From a virus, in IMG/VR virus record IMGVR_UViG_3300006108_000016, positions 1 through 64,000 of that record: a stretch of 64,000 bases of DNA, one strand, 5' to 3'. Within the stretch, counting starts at the first letter, position 1. The number at the start of each line of letters is the position of its first letter. Positions 26,397-34,724 of the stretch are shown piece after piece. The notes under the pieces are model-generated. The model made no database searches and was not told the origin of the DNA. It saw only the letters and a list, made by a program, of their open reading frames with translations. The position numbers and the translations under genes were made by a program.

Positions 26397-27431
26397 TTAT
26401 ACTCGATATGTACCAGAAGAAGTGAATTTAAACCAAGTGTTACCTAGGCCGTCAGTTCCTGTTGTGAAAACGGTTGGTGGTCCGGCAGTTCCTTTCTTTG
26501 CAGTATTCGCTGAAATGAAGACGACACCAGAACCACCATTCATACCAGGAAACCATTCCTCATTTGGAGAACATGAATGTGTTGGTGGTTGTATAAAGTT
26601 CCAACCTGTAAATCCGCCAGCACCACCCCCACCCCCAGTATTTACAGTACCAGCAGTACGTCCAGTCGCATATGCACCTTGCACACCTCCACTACCACCA
26701 TTACCGCCCCCACCAGAGCCACCTGTACCGCCTGCAGTATAAAAAAAATACGGACTAGGATAAAATGTTGGTCTGCACCCTTGGCAACCGCCAGCCGCAC
26801 CTCCACCACCAACTGTTACAGGTGAACTAGGACCCATAATAGTTATTACTCGTCCAGAACCACCATTTGCCCCTACACCTGAAGTCCCTGCACTTCCTGC
26901 TCCACCACCACTACCGAAAAACATACCTGAAGGGGTGGTTCCAGAACCTCCAGGATTTCCTTGACCTGGTACTCCGGGCGCACTTTGAGGATTACCGCCA
27001 GATGCACCACCACCACCAGACCCTCCACCTAATGCACCAAAACTTGAACACATACCTGGCCACCCACCACGTCCGGCACCACCGCCTGTTGAACTTACAG
27101 ATCCTAATGTGCAAGGATTCGATATTGTAGAACCTGAACCGCTAGTACCTCTCACATAATAACCTCCAGCATTACCAGGATATACTAAAGGTCCTCCATT
27201 ATTTGCGGCAACACCTCCACCACCAATAGTTACTGTTACAGTCGAACCTTTTTTAGGAAAAGTAACTTGACCAGACAATACACCACCAGCACCACCGCCA
27301 CCAAAAGTACCACCTGACCCACCACCGGCAACCAAAACATAATTAACAGTTACTGGAATCGGTTTTAAGTTGGCAGTAGCCATTCCAACACCTGAAAACC
27401 CAAAGCCACTTGACGATGATATTCTACTCAT
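26397..27431 (-). CDS. Glycine-island adhesin C (344 aa)
   Basis: A glycine-rich protein of 344 residues. The start at 27,431 ('MSRISSSSGFGFSGVGM') is chosen because it begins directly after the stop of the upstream 1512-aa gene. A longer reading would overlap that gene and begin with an unlikely Trp/His/Cys-rich leader. 'VNYVLVAGGGSGGTFGGGGA' opens the glycine core, followed by GGGG islands and loops containing 'NPCTLG', 'GMCSSFG', 'CQGCRPTFYPSP' and 'THSCSPNEEW'. The end 'GNTWFKFTSSGTYRV' is nearly the same as adhesin A. Architecture suggests a receptor-binding tip like gp38 of T-even phages. Unlike adhesins A and B it is not preceded by a ~109-aa beta protein but by a giant fibre gene. Confidence 0.7.
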   Translation of the reverse strand: MSRISSSSGFGFSGVGMATANLKPIPVTVNYVLVAGGGSGGTFGGGGAGGVLSGQVTFPKKGSTVTVTIGGGGVAANNGGPLVYPGNAGGYYVRGTSGSGSTISNPCTLGSVSSTGGGAGRGGWPGMCSSFGALGGGSGGGGASGGNPQSAPGVPGQGNPGGSGTTPSGMFFGSGGGAGSAGTSGVGANGGSGRVITIMGPSSPVTVGGGGAAGGCQGCRPTFYPSPYFFYTAGGTGGSGGGGNGGSGGVQGAYATGRTAGTVNTGGGGGAGGFTGWNFIQPPTHSCSPNEEWFPGMNGGSGVVFISANTAKKGTAGPPTVFTTGTDGLGNTWFKFTSSGTYRV

Positions 27432-27433
27432 AA

Positions 27434-30400
27434 TTAATAATATGTTGCGTATGAACCAAGAACAGTTATAGTACCACCAATATTTATGATGGCAAATGTG
27501 AGGAAATCCCATTGACTTGCATTACCAGTGTAAGAAGTTCCGCCTAACCATTTTGGTGTATAACCTGTTCCGTTAACTTGAATAGTACTTGGATAATATG
27601 CTGTGCTACCTTGATTGTTAATCAAAGTAACTAGAACTGATTTATTTTGTGTTGTTGGTACATTTGTAAAGTTTGCTGTCCAGTTTTGTGTCATACCGGT
27701 ATTATAGTATGTAGGTCCAGCATTGAAATCATAAGTCACAGAAGAACCAGGATTACCAGTGTTCGTAATATTTTCTGTAGTTTGTTGTATGGTGACAAGA
27801 CCAGTAGCAGTAAACGTGTTAGTTGTAATATTGTTACTTGCTGTTACGTTTGTACTTGTAAACGCACCGTTACTGTACACGTTTGCAACAGGAGTAGTAC
27901 CGACACCGCCAGTATAGAATGTTATGTAATCATTTGGACCGACTGAAATTCTACCGATACCATTTGTACCTTGAACGTAGTCCATAACAATACCGTCATT
28001 GAATGAACCTATCACAGGTTGGAATGTATTGCCAGAATAGACACCATTATTTGCAAATACATCACCACCGACATAAGTATTACCAGTAATACCCACACCA
28101 CCAGCAACTGTTAATGCACCAGTAGTTATTGAAGTTGATACTTGAGAATTCGTTATCGCAAATTGCGAAACACCGTTCACAGTTATTAAAGAACCAACGT
28201 TTGCAAGTGAATTATTTGCTTGTATAAAAGAAGCGTTTGCTGTTACAAAAGCACCATTAGCAAACAGACCAGCAGAATTTGCAACTGAGAATACTAAATT
28301 GTCTTGTGCAAATGCGGCACGTGCGTATACGTTAACAGAATTTGCAAAAGCATATGCTGAATATGCATAGGTATTTACGCTGTTAGCAAATGTAAATGCA
28401 CCGTTTGCAAATACAGCGGCAGAGTTAGCTTGACCAAAAGCACTATTTGCGAATGAGGCTGTTGTATTTTGTGCAGTATAAGATGCATTAGCGAAACCAG
28501 CAGTTATGTTTTGTGCTGAATATGATGCATATGCATAAGTGTTGACTGTGTTAGAAAAACCATAACTTGAAGTAATATAAGGATAGACATTCAAACCACT
28601 AAGAGTTAGTGTTGTTGTAATTGTTTCTGTCGTGTTAACAGTTACATTATTGAATGTTGTTACAGTACCGTTAACATACAAGTTACCTTGAATACTTACG
28701 TTACCGGTATAATATGCGTTTGGTACTAATAGTGTTGTATTAGATGTTAGATATACAAAGTTGGCATCAGAACCAATTATATTATTTGCCAATGCAAATT
28801 GAACGTTGCCGTTATTACCTGAACTTATTGAAGTATTAGTTGAAACAGTTTGAGTTGATACTGTAACTTCAATTAATGCTGTATTAGCAGGTGGGCTTGA
28901 GAAGACAATATTTGCACCAGACAATGTATAACTATTTCTTAGTAATGTAATACCGTTATAGTTAACAGACGTTGCATTGATAGAATACGGTGTAACGCCT
29001 AATGCAAATGATGTAGTTGCACCGTCACCAGTAAAATTAACAACTGTAATGCCTGAAGTTGTGAGAGAATTTGCTTTTGCAAATGCGGCATACGCATATG
29101 TGTTGACACTATTAGCAAAGTTATATGATGCATTTGCAGTTATAAATGCACCGTTAGCAAAAGATGCTGTTGTGTTTTGCGAATTGTATGATGCGTTTGC
29201 TGTTACAAAGGCACTATTAGCGAATGATGCGGTAGTGTTCTGTGCATTATAGGAAGCATTTGCAGTAGCAAAAGCGCCGTTAGCGAACGATGCGGTAATG
29301 TTTTGAGATGCATATGATGCATTTGCAGTAGCAAAAGCGCCGTTAGCGAACGATGCGGTAATGTTTTGAGATGCATACGATGCATAAGAATAAGCATTAA
29401 CAGTATTCGCATAAGCACCAAGTTCTACACCTGCAACATATATTGCTGGAGTCGTAATGTTACCGGTTTGAATCTTATCATAAATTAAATTGGCATCAGA
29501 CCAGTTGATTGTTGTTGAAGGTTCTGATGTTAGATTGCTGAACAGTCCCCAAATGCCTGTATTGTGATTACGAACAAAACCAGTTCTTTGATATCCGTTA
29601 TTTGTAAAGTGTCCGACAATACCCAAATCAACAACGTTAGATGTATTATTGGTACCAATTAAAATAATCGAATCGTTTGTTGATATATTATTTGCGTTAA
29701 CAAAAGTGGAATTACCAGCAATATACAAGTTACCAGTGACATGTAAATCAGTGCTGATAACAACAGAACCAGCAACTGTACCACCAGTTGAAACGAATGT
29801 ATTACCAACATTAGCGGCCGCATAAGCAGAGTACGCATATATGTTGATGCTATTAGCAAACGTGTAAGAAGCATTTGCAAATCCTGCTGTTATGTTTTGT
29901 GCATTGAAAGCACTATTTGCTTGAATGAAAGCGGCATTAGATGTGTTCCATGCTGATGCTACGTTTACTGCATTTAATGTATTTGCATAAGAAAAGGCGG
30001 CATATGCATAAGTATTAATTGAATTTGCAAAAGAATATGCGCTGTTAGCAAACGAAGCAGTTATATTTTGTGCCGCATAAGATGCATTAGCAGTAACAAA
30101 TGCACCGTTGGCAAATCCTGCCGTAGTATTTTGTGCCGTATATGATGCGTTTGCAAAACCAGCAGTTATGTTTTGAGCAGAATAAGAAGAGTTTGCTGTT
30201 ACGAAGGCACTATTTGCAAATGATGCAGTTGTATTTTGAGCATTGTAAGATGCATTTGCTTGTGCAAACGATGCTGTAATATTGGTGTTCTGTACATTTT
30301 CAATACCTTGCAATGTTACTGTATTAGAAGATGCAGAATTTGCAGTTGTAAACGAACCATTAGCAAAAGAAGATGCCGTATTTGCTTGATTAAAGGCCGC

Positions 30401-31972
30401 ATTTGCTTGTGTATAAGCAGAGTTGGCAAACGAAGCAGTAATGTTTTCTGCAACAAATGAACTGTTTGCGACTAAGAAAGCGGCATTAGCAAAACCAGCA
30501 GTAATATTCTGTGCAGTATAAGCACTATTAGCAGTCAAGAATGATGCATTAGAATATGCATAAGGTGCGGCCGCTGTGTACTGACTTGTACCATCAATAC
30601 CGAATGTGTGTTGATTTGCAGTTAATTGATATGCTACAGTTGTATTACCACCGATGAAAGCATTATTAGAAATACCAACACCACCAGTGACGATAATTGT
30701 ACCGCTAACAGAATTAGTTGAATCAATACCGGCATTTGCTGTTAAACTTGCAAAAGAACCTACAGAGTTTGCACCTGTACCAGAAACGGCAAACGTAGCG
30801 CCTGTTCCGCTGGTTAGTGAAATCGCATTACCTTGTGCTTGAATTAAAGCGCCACCAATATCAATCGTTGTACCAGTAACGTAGATTTTTCTCCAACGAC
30901 TTGTTGGGGAACCTAAATCATATCCTACACCAGTACCATCAGCATTAGCGGCAGGTAACATATGTCCTGCATATGTATTTCCTGCAAGGACAATTTGTCC
31001 TGTTGCTTGAGAGATTACAACGTTACCATTTGCATAAGCGGCAAGTGCAGTACCTACTGTTAAATTAGCACCAGCAATCACTAAGTTACCAGTCATTGTA
31101 TCACCGGCACGTCTTACAGCGGCATTGGCAACTGTGAAAGCACCATTAGCAAATATGGCCGCATTATTAGCTTGAGTAAATGCGGAAGAAATATTATTGT
31201 TCTGACTTGTTTCAACGCCTGTGATAAACGTTATGAACGTATTTGAATTAGCATAAGCAGTATTTGCTTGTGCATAAGCGGCATTAGCAGTATTAAATGC
31301 AGATGCCTCATTTGTTCCTAATGTATTTGCATATGCATATGCGGCATTAGCGAAACCAGCAGTTATATTTTGTGCATTATAGGAAGCATTTGCAGTAGCA
31401 AAAGCACTATTAGCAAATAATGCTCCCGAGTTTGCAACAACAAAAGCACCGTTAGCAAAAGATGCTGTTGTATTTTGTGCAGTATAACTTGAGTTTGCTT
31501 GTGTGTATGCTAAGTTAGCAGTATTAAAGGCTACGTTTGCTTGACTGAAAGCGGCATTAGCTTGATTAAAAGCTGGTGCAGAACTAGAGCCTGTGTTTGC
31601 TTGTGCAAAGGCGGCATTAGCTTGTGCAAAGGCGGCATTCGCTTGATTGAAAGCGGCCGCTGAACTACCGCCACCTGAACTATTGGCCGCATTAAAGGCG
31701 GCATTAGCTTGTGCATATGCTAAGTTAGCAGTAGGGTCAACTTTGTAAGTTAAATCACCATCTGCAATACCGTCACGAAACCAATACTCAATAACAGTAT
31801 TACCACCATTCGCACTTGCATTTGCAGAATTGATGCCAATTGTTAAACCTTGATAACGAACCGCAGACCCAACACTCGATAAAGCAATAGTTGTATTTAC
31901 ATATGGGCCAAAACGAGAATCAACTCCCTTAGGTGCCTGTATACTTAGATTGTCGTTTAGAATAATTGACAT
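27434..31972 (-). CDS. Giant tail fibre with 21-residue Ala/Asn repeats (1512 aa)
   Basis: A 1512-residue protein. Residues ~1-90 are a distinct N-terminal domain ('GVDSRFGPYVNTTIALSSVG', 'IEYWFRDGIADGDLTYKV') typical of fibres in T4-like phages of aquatic bacteria. Several long tracts of repeats follow, such as 'YNAQNTTASFANSAFVTANA' (21 residues, three heptads). Beta segments separate them ('TMTGNLVIAGANLTVGTALA', 'DSIILIGTNNTSNVVDLGIV'). The C-terminal ~100 residues hold 'SVLVTLINNQGSTAYYPSTI' and 'WLGGTSYTGNASQWDFLTFA', a beta domain common at fibre ends. It is probably a very long trimeric fibre. It contains a near-perfect 63-bp tandem repeat and shares DNA with the 936-aa gene. Confidence 0.75.
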   Translation of the reverse strand: MSIILNDNLSIQAPKGVDSRFGPYVNTTIALSSVGSAVRYQGLTIGINSANASANGGNTVIEYWFRDGIADGDLTYKVDPTANLAYAQANAAFNAANSSGGGSSAAAFNQANAAFAQANAAFAQANTGSSSAPAFNQANAAFSQANVAFNTANLAYTQANSSYTAQNTTASFANGAFVVANSGALFANSAFATANASYNAQNITAGFANAAYAYANTLGTNEASAFNTANAAYAQANTAYANSNTFITFITGVETSQNNNISSAFTQANNAAIFANGAFTVANAAVRRAGDTMTGNLVIAGANLTVGTALAAYANGNVVISQATGQIVLAGNTYAGHMLPAANADGTGVGYDLGSPTSRWRKIYVTGTTIDIGGALIQAQGNAISLTSGTGATFAVSGTGANSVGSFASLTANAGIDSTNSVSGTIIVTGGVGISNNAFIGGNTTVAYQLTANQHTFGIDGTSQYTAAAPYAYSNASFLTANSAYTAQNITAGFANAAFLVANSSFVAENITASFANSAYTQANAAFNQANTASSFANGSFTTANSASSNTVTLQGIENVQNTNITASFAQANASYNAQNTTASFANSAFVTANSSYSAQNITAGFANASYTAQNTTAGFANGAFVTANASYAAQNITASFANSAYSFANSINTYAYAAFSYANTLNAVNVASAWNTSNAAFIQANSAFNAQNITAGFANASYTFANSINIYAYSAYAAANVGNTFVSTGGTVAGSVVISTDLHVTGNLYIAGNSTFVNANNISTNDSIILIGTNNTSNVVDLGIVGHFTNNGYQRTGFVRNHNTGIWGLFSNLTSEPSTTINWSDANLIYDKIQTGNITTPAIYVAGVELGAYANTVNAYSYASYASQNITASFANGAFATANASYASQNITASFANGAFATANASYNAQNTTASFANSAFVTANASYNSQNTTASFANGAFITANASYNFANSVNTYAYAAFAKANSLTTSGITVVNFTGDGATTSFALGVTPYSINATSVNYNGITLLRNSYTLSGANIVFSSPPANTALIEVTVSTQTVSTNTSISSGNNGNVQFALANNIIGSDANFVYLTSNTTLLVPNAYYTGNVSIQGNLYVNGTVTTFNNVTVNTTETITTTLTLSGLNVYPYITSSYGFSNTVNTYAYASYSAQNITAGFANASYTAQNTTASFANSAFGQANSAAVFANGAFTFANSVNTYAYSAYAFANSVNVYARAAFAQDNLVFSVANSAGLFANGAFVTANASFIQANNSLANVGSLITVNGVSQFAITNSQVSTSITTGALTVAGGVGITGNTYVGGDVFANNGVYSGNTFQPVIGSFNDGIVMDYVQGTNGIGRISVGPNDYITFYTGGVGTTPVANVYSNGAFTSTNVTASNNITTNTFTATGLVTIQQTTENITNTGNPGSSVTYDFNAGPTYYNTGMTQNWTANFTNVPTTQNKSVLVTLINNQGSTAYYPSTIQVNGTGYTPKWLGGTSYTGNASQWDFLTFAIINIGGTITVLGSYATYY
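29256..29381. repeat. 63-bp direct tandem repeat, near identical
   Basis: Copies at 29,256-29,318 and 29,319-29,381 differ at about one base (catatgat versus catacgat) and encode 21 residues of the fibre shaft. Diverged copies of the same unit flank them. The near identity, including third positions, points to a recent duplication or gene conversion. Confidence 0.85.
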
Positions 31973-31975
31973 GTT

Positions 31976-34099
31976 TTATGAGAACTGTATTGAGCCGCTA
32001 GTTGTCGTTGAGTAACCAGAGATGTACATATTATAATTAACGCCAGACCAGAGAGATGTTGGTGAAGTGACTGCTTGTGTTACAGGACTCAATATAAATT
32101 GACCTGCACCAATACTACCGTTATTTAGAGCAGTATTATACCATGTTGTCTTTGTTGCATAGCTATTTTGTACTGCAAGCCAAACGTATTGAGAACTTGC
32201 ATTGAATGTGATTGTAAGTGTTCCTGAACCAACTGCAAGTACTTTGTTTGCTGTGCCTGCTTGAATTGCTGATGCAATACTTGCGGCTGTCGGTTGCGTT
32301 GATGATACACCCCAAAAGTATGGATAGATACCAGTTACTGAATAAGAACCTGAACCGAACGCTGAACCAGCGGCTTGAGGATAAACAGTTGAACGAAGTT
32401 GAGCACCGTTTGCATCTGTCTGTCCTTTGTTTGTTAACTTAGCAACACCAGCATTATAGTTACCGTAACCCGCCCATGTGAATGTACCAGTTGTTGCAAT
32501 AGCAGTATCTGTATTACTTAATGTATAGTAATAGTTTTGATTGTTAGGATCGCTATAGCCATACTGAGATGCAATATTAGTTGTTGCTGTACCTGATGGG
32601 TTACTAATCGTAGCAATGTTCGCACTATTACGTTGAATATACAATGCAAGGAATGCACCAGCATCGTTCTTAGTACCAGTCAGAGTCATTGTCTGAGTGA
32701 TTGTTGAACCGACTTCTACAGTACCAGAAGCAGTACCGCTTAAAGATATTGTAGGTATTGTATATGTAGGACCGATTGTTGGGAACAGAATTGCATCAAA
32801 GACTTGTGATACAGTTAGTGTAGACCATACTTGAGCGTTCTGTACAGGTGCACCACCAACAGCAATACTGTTTACCGAATTACTAATTGCCGTTTGATAT
32901 AGAATTGCAGAGTTTGCATTTGCAAAAGCGGCATTTGCAGTTGTCCATGAATACGCAATGTTTGTATTCTGTGCATTTTCAATACCTTGAAGTGCTACAG
33001 TATTTGATGATGCCGTATTTGCAACTGAGAAAGCAGAGTTAGAATAATAGAATACATCTACACCGTGACTTATTACATTACCTTTGAAGTAATTTGAGTA
33101 CACGTTTGCATATGCAAAACTAGGGTCACTAATATTAATTAGATTGTTTGAGCCAATAGGTGATGCATAGTTCTGAAAGAATATAAACTCTTTAAGGGTT
33201 GGGTTTCTAAACAAACCAGTAAACGCATTACCTGTTGCATTATAGTTACCAACAAAACCGATGTCAACTGTATCAGAAGATGTGTTATTGTTTGCTAAGA
33301 AGATTAACGGTGCGTTTGTTTCTTCTTGTGTTGTATTGATAGCAGTTAAGTTACCTAGTACATATAAGTTACCAGATACAGTTAGATTGTTTGAAACTGT
33401 TACGTTACCTGTTACAGTACCTCCAGTAGTAACAAATGTGTTACCTACGTTAGCGGCACCAAAAGCAGACTGTGCTAGAACGTTTGCTGAGTTTGCTTTG
33501 TTATATGCGTTATTTGATTGTGTAAAAGCAGAGTTAGCAGTTAAGAAGGCCGCATTTACAGTCGTAGAAGAACCTGCCGCATTAGCCGCCGCAAATGCTA
33601 CGTTGGCTTGATTGTATGCGCTGTTAGCTTGATTAAAAGCATATGATGCAGTTACACCACTATTAGCCGCATTGAAAGCGGCATTCGCTTGTGCAAAAGC
33701 TAAGTTAGCAGTTGCATAAGCATTGTTAGTTGTAGTAGATGAACCGGCGGCATTAGCGGCCGCATAGGCAAGATTAGCCTGACTAAATGCCGAGTTAGCA
33801 GTTTGATATGCTAAGTTTATTGTTGTTGATGAACCAGCGGCATTAGCGGCCGCATAGGCAAGATTAGCACGTGTGAAAGCAGAGTTTGCAAAATCACCTG
33901 AACTATTTGCCGCATTGAAGGCAGTTTGAATACGAGCTAAAGGTGTGACACCACCAATAGTAACAATACCATTACTATTTGTACCGATGTATAGTGTATT
34001 AGATTGAAAGGAATACGCTAACTGCCCATCAAGTAAGTTTGTTGGTTGATAAGATCCATAGGACCTTAGTATCTGTACATTAACTGTATTTGATGACAT
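31976..34099 (-). CDS. Tail fibre with 30-residue repeats and beta C-terminal domain (707 aa)
   Basis: A 707-residue protein. Residues ~5-50 are the fibre start 'NLLDGQLAYSFQSNTLYIGT'. Residues ~60-220 are Ala/Asn repeats that include a 30-residue unit 'LAYAAANAAGSSTT'. Residues ~240-330 are beta-rich ('GNVTVSNNLTVSGNLYVLG', 'DTVDIGFVGNYNATGNAF'). Residues ~430-707 form a separate domain with 'NYYYTLSNTDTAIATTG', 'QYVWLAVQNSYATKTTWYN' and 'LWSGVNYNMYISGYSTTTSG', of a type found at the tips of phage and some bacterial fibres. It starts by overlapping the 74-aa gene (TAATG). Probable receptor-facing fibre; specificity unknown. Confidence 0.73.
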   Translation of the reverse strand: MSSNTVNVQILRSYGSYQPTNLLDGQLAYSFQSNTLYIGTNSNGIVTIGGVTPLARIQTAFNAANSSGDFANSAFTRANLAYAAANAAGSSTTINLAYQTANSAFSQANLAYAAANAAGSSTTTNNAYATANLAFAQANAAFNAANSGVTASYAFNQANSAYNQANVAFAAANAAGSSTTVNAAFLTANSAFTQSNNAYNKANSANVLAQSAFGAANVGNTFVTTGGTVTGNVTVSNNLTVSGNLYVLGNLTAINTTQEETNAPLIFLANNNTSSDTVDIGFVGNYNATGNAFTGLFRNPTLKEFIFFQNYASPIGSNNLINISDPSFAYANVYSNYFKGNVISHGVDVFYYSNSAFSVANTASSNTVALQGIENAQNTNIAYSWTTANAAFANANSAILYQTAISNSVNSIAVGGAPVQNAQVWSTLTVSQVFDAILFPTIGPTYTIPTISLSGTASGTVEVGSTITQTMTLTGTKNDAGAFLALYIQRNSANIATISNPSGTATTNIASQYGYSDPNNQNYYYTLSNTDTAIATTGTFTWAGYGNYNAGVAKLTNKGQTDANGAQLRSTVYPQAAGSAFGSGSYSVTGIYPYFWGVSSTQPTAASIASAIQAGTANKVLAVGSGTLTITFNASSQYVWLAVQNSYATKTTWYNTALNNGSIGAGQFILSPVTQAVTSPTSLWSGVNYNMYISGYSTTTSGSIQFS
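33738..33890. repeat. ~90-bp direct repeat in the 707-aa fibre gene
   Basis: A stretch around 33,738-33,780 recurs around 33,828-33,870, 90 bases away, with few changes. Both copies include 'attagcggccgcataggcaa'. They encode the 30-residue unit with 'AYAAANAAGSSTT'. Confidence 0.7.
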
Positions 34100-34323
34100 T
34101 AAAAGTATCCGTTATCAATAGATGTAATAGCGTTGCCAATATTTTCAACGTAAAACAATTTCTGTGATTGCGAGTAAACAATAACGTCACCGTCTTGAGC
34201 ACCGGCAAGATTCAAATCTGTTGAACCTGCAAGCGAACGAAGACCACCATAAGAAACCGCAGTTACTTTTGGTGTGTTTTGACCAATGGTTACTTTGACT
34301 GATGAAGGTGGATTAGTTGCCAT
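34099..34323 (-). CDS. Short conserved tail protein ending in IDNGYF (74 aa)
   Basis: A 74-residue protein: 'MATNPPSSVKVTIGQNTPKV', 'GGLRSLAGSTDLNLAGAQDG', 'DVIVYSQSQKLFYVENIGN', end 'SIDNGYF'. The 'L..A.DGDV.VY....KLF.V' pattern is common in small fibre-associated proteins of T4-like phages. The C-terminal motif is a variant of the DGGxF ending of its neighbours. It is coupled to the 707-aa fibre by a one-base overlap. Function unknown; a fibre connector is likely from context. Confidence 0.65.
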   Translation of the reverse strand: MATNPPSSVKVTIGQNTPKVTAVSYGGLRSLAGSTDLNLAGAQDGDVIVYSQSQKLFYVENIGNAITSIDNGYF

Positions 34324-34326
34324 ATG

Positions 34327-34680
34327 TTACCCCGATGTTACACCAGGAGCAACTTCTGCAATTCCTTCAAGGATTCTAATGACTGTGTTCGCTTGACCAC
34401 TACCAGCGTAGAAAGAAAGCACAGCATCGTATACATAACGACCTGGTGTGATGTTTGCCGTATTGGCTGAGTCTAAAGAAAACGTAACTTGACCTGTATT
34501 TGCCGAAATTGTTGTGGCAAAAGTTGCCGCTACGTTAGGTGTATAGTAAGAATACCTCATTTTACTATACACATTGGCGCCAGAAAGAGAGTAGGCCTCT
34601 CCATATACATCATCTAATGTGATTGTAAATGCAAAAGATGCACCTTGTTCTAGGTAGAGATTTTGATATCCTGCGGCCAT
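34327..34680 (-). CDS. Beta-sandwich structural protein (117 aa)
   Basis: A 117-residue protein with the pattern 'LYLEQGASFAFTITLDDVYG', 'YSLSGANVYSKMRYSYYTP', 'GQVTFSLDSANTANITPGRY', 'VYDAVLSF', 'RILEGIAEVAPGVTSG'. This pattern (strand, 'TITL.D..G', 'L.GA', 'PGRYVYD', 'R.LEG...V.PGVT') is found in many phages as a small Ig-like baseplate or fibre-associated protein. It leads the adhesin region, 27 bases downstream of a late-promoter box. No enzymatic residues. Confidence 0.7.
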   Translation of the reverse strand: MAAGYQNLYLEQGASFAFTITLDDVYGEAYSLSGANVYSKMRYSYYTPNVAATFATTISANTGQVTFSLDSANTANITPGRYVYDAVLSFYAGSGQANTVIRILEGIAEVAPGVTSG

Positions 34681-34707
34681 GTTTTCTTATTCTAATTGTT
34701 CTTACTC

Positions 34708-34715
34708 TATTTAGT
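34708..34715 (-). promoter_or_regulatory. Late-promoter-like box ACTAAATA at the head of the adhesin region
   Basis: Minus-strand ACTAAATA, 27 bases upstream of the ATG at 34,680, in the 44-base gap after the S74 fibre gene. It lies within a short inverted repeat (CTTACT ... AGTAAG, 34,701-34,718). The box sequence is the same as that before gp13. Confidence 0.55.
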
Positions 34716-34724
34716 AAGAGAGGA

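Noticed and set aside
26422-27130. Plus-strand open frames opposite the glycine-rich genes (Pro-rich products)
   Set aside because: They are antisense shadows of GGN codons read as CCN, with no ribosome site or promoter.
3091-27431. Diversity-generating retroelement acting on the adhesins
   Set aside because: No reverse transcriptase gene, template repeat or accessory gene is visible in the window, and the adhesin ends do not match a variable-repeat layout.
26397-27512. Longer start for glycine-rich adhesin C at 27,512
   Set aside because: It would overlap the 1512-aa gene by 79 bases and add a Trp/His/Cys-rich leader. The ATG at 27,431 sits right after the upstream stop.
29041-31700. Regular repeats that could suggest a CRISPR array
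   Set aside because: The repeats are in-frame, 21- or 63-base units without unique spacers, inside a fibre gene read continuously for 1512 codons. They are protein heptad repeats.
34701-34718. Rho-independent terminator at CTTACT...AGTAAG
   Set aside because: The stem is only six AT-rich pairs without a U-tract, and the loop is the promoter box itself. It is more likely part of the promoter context.
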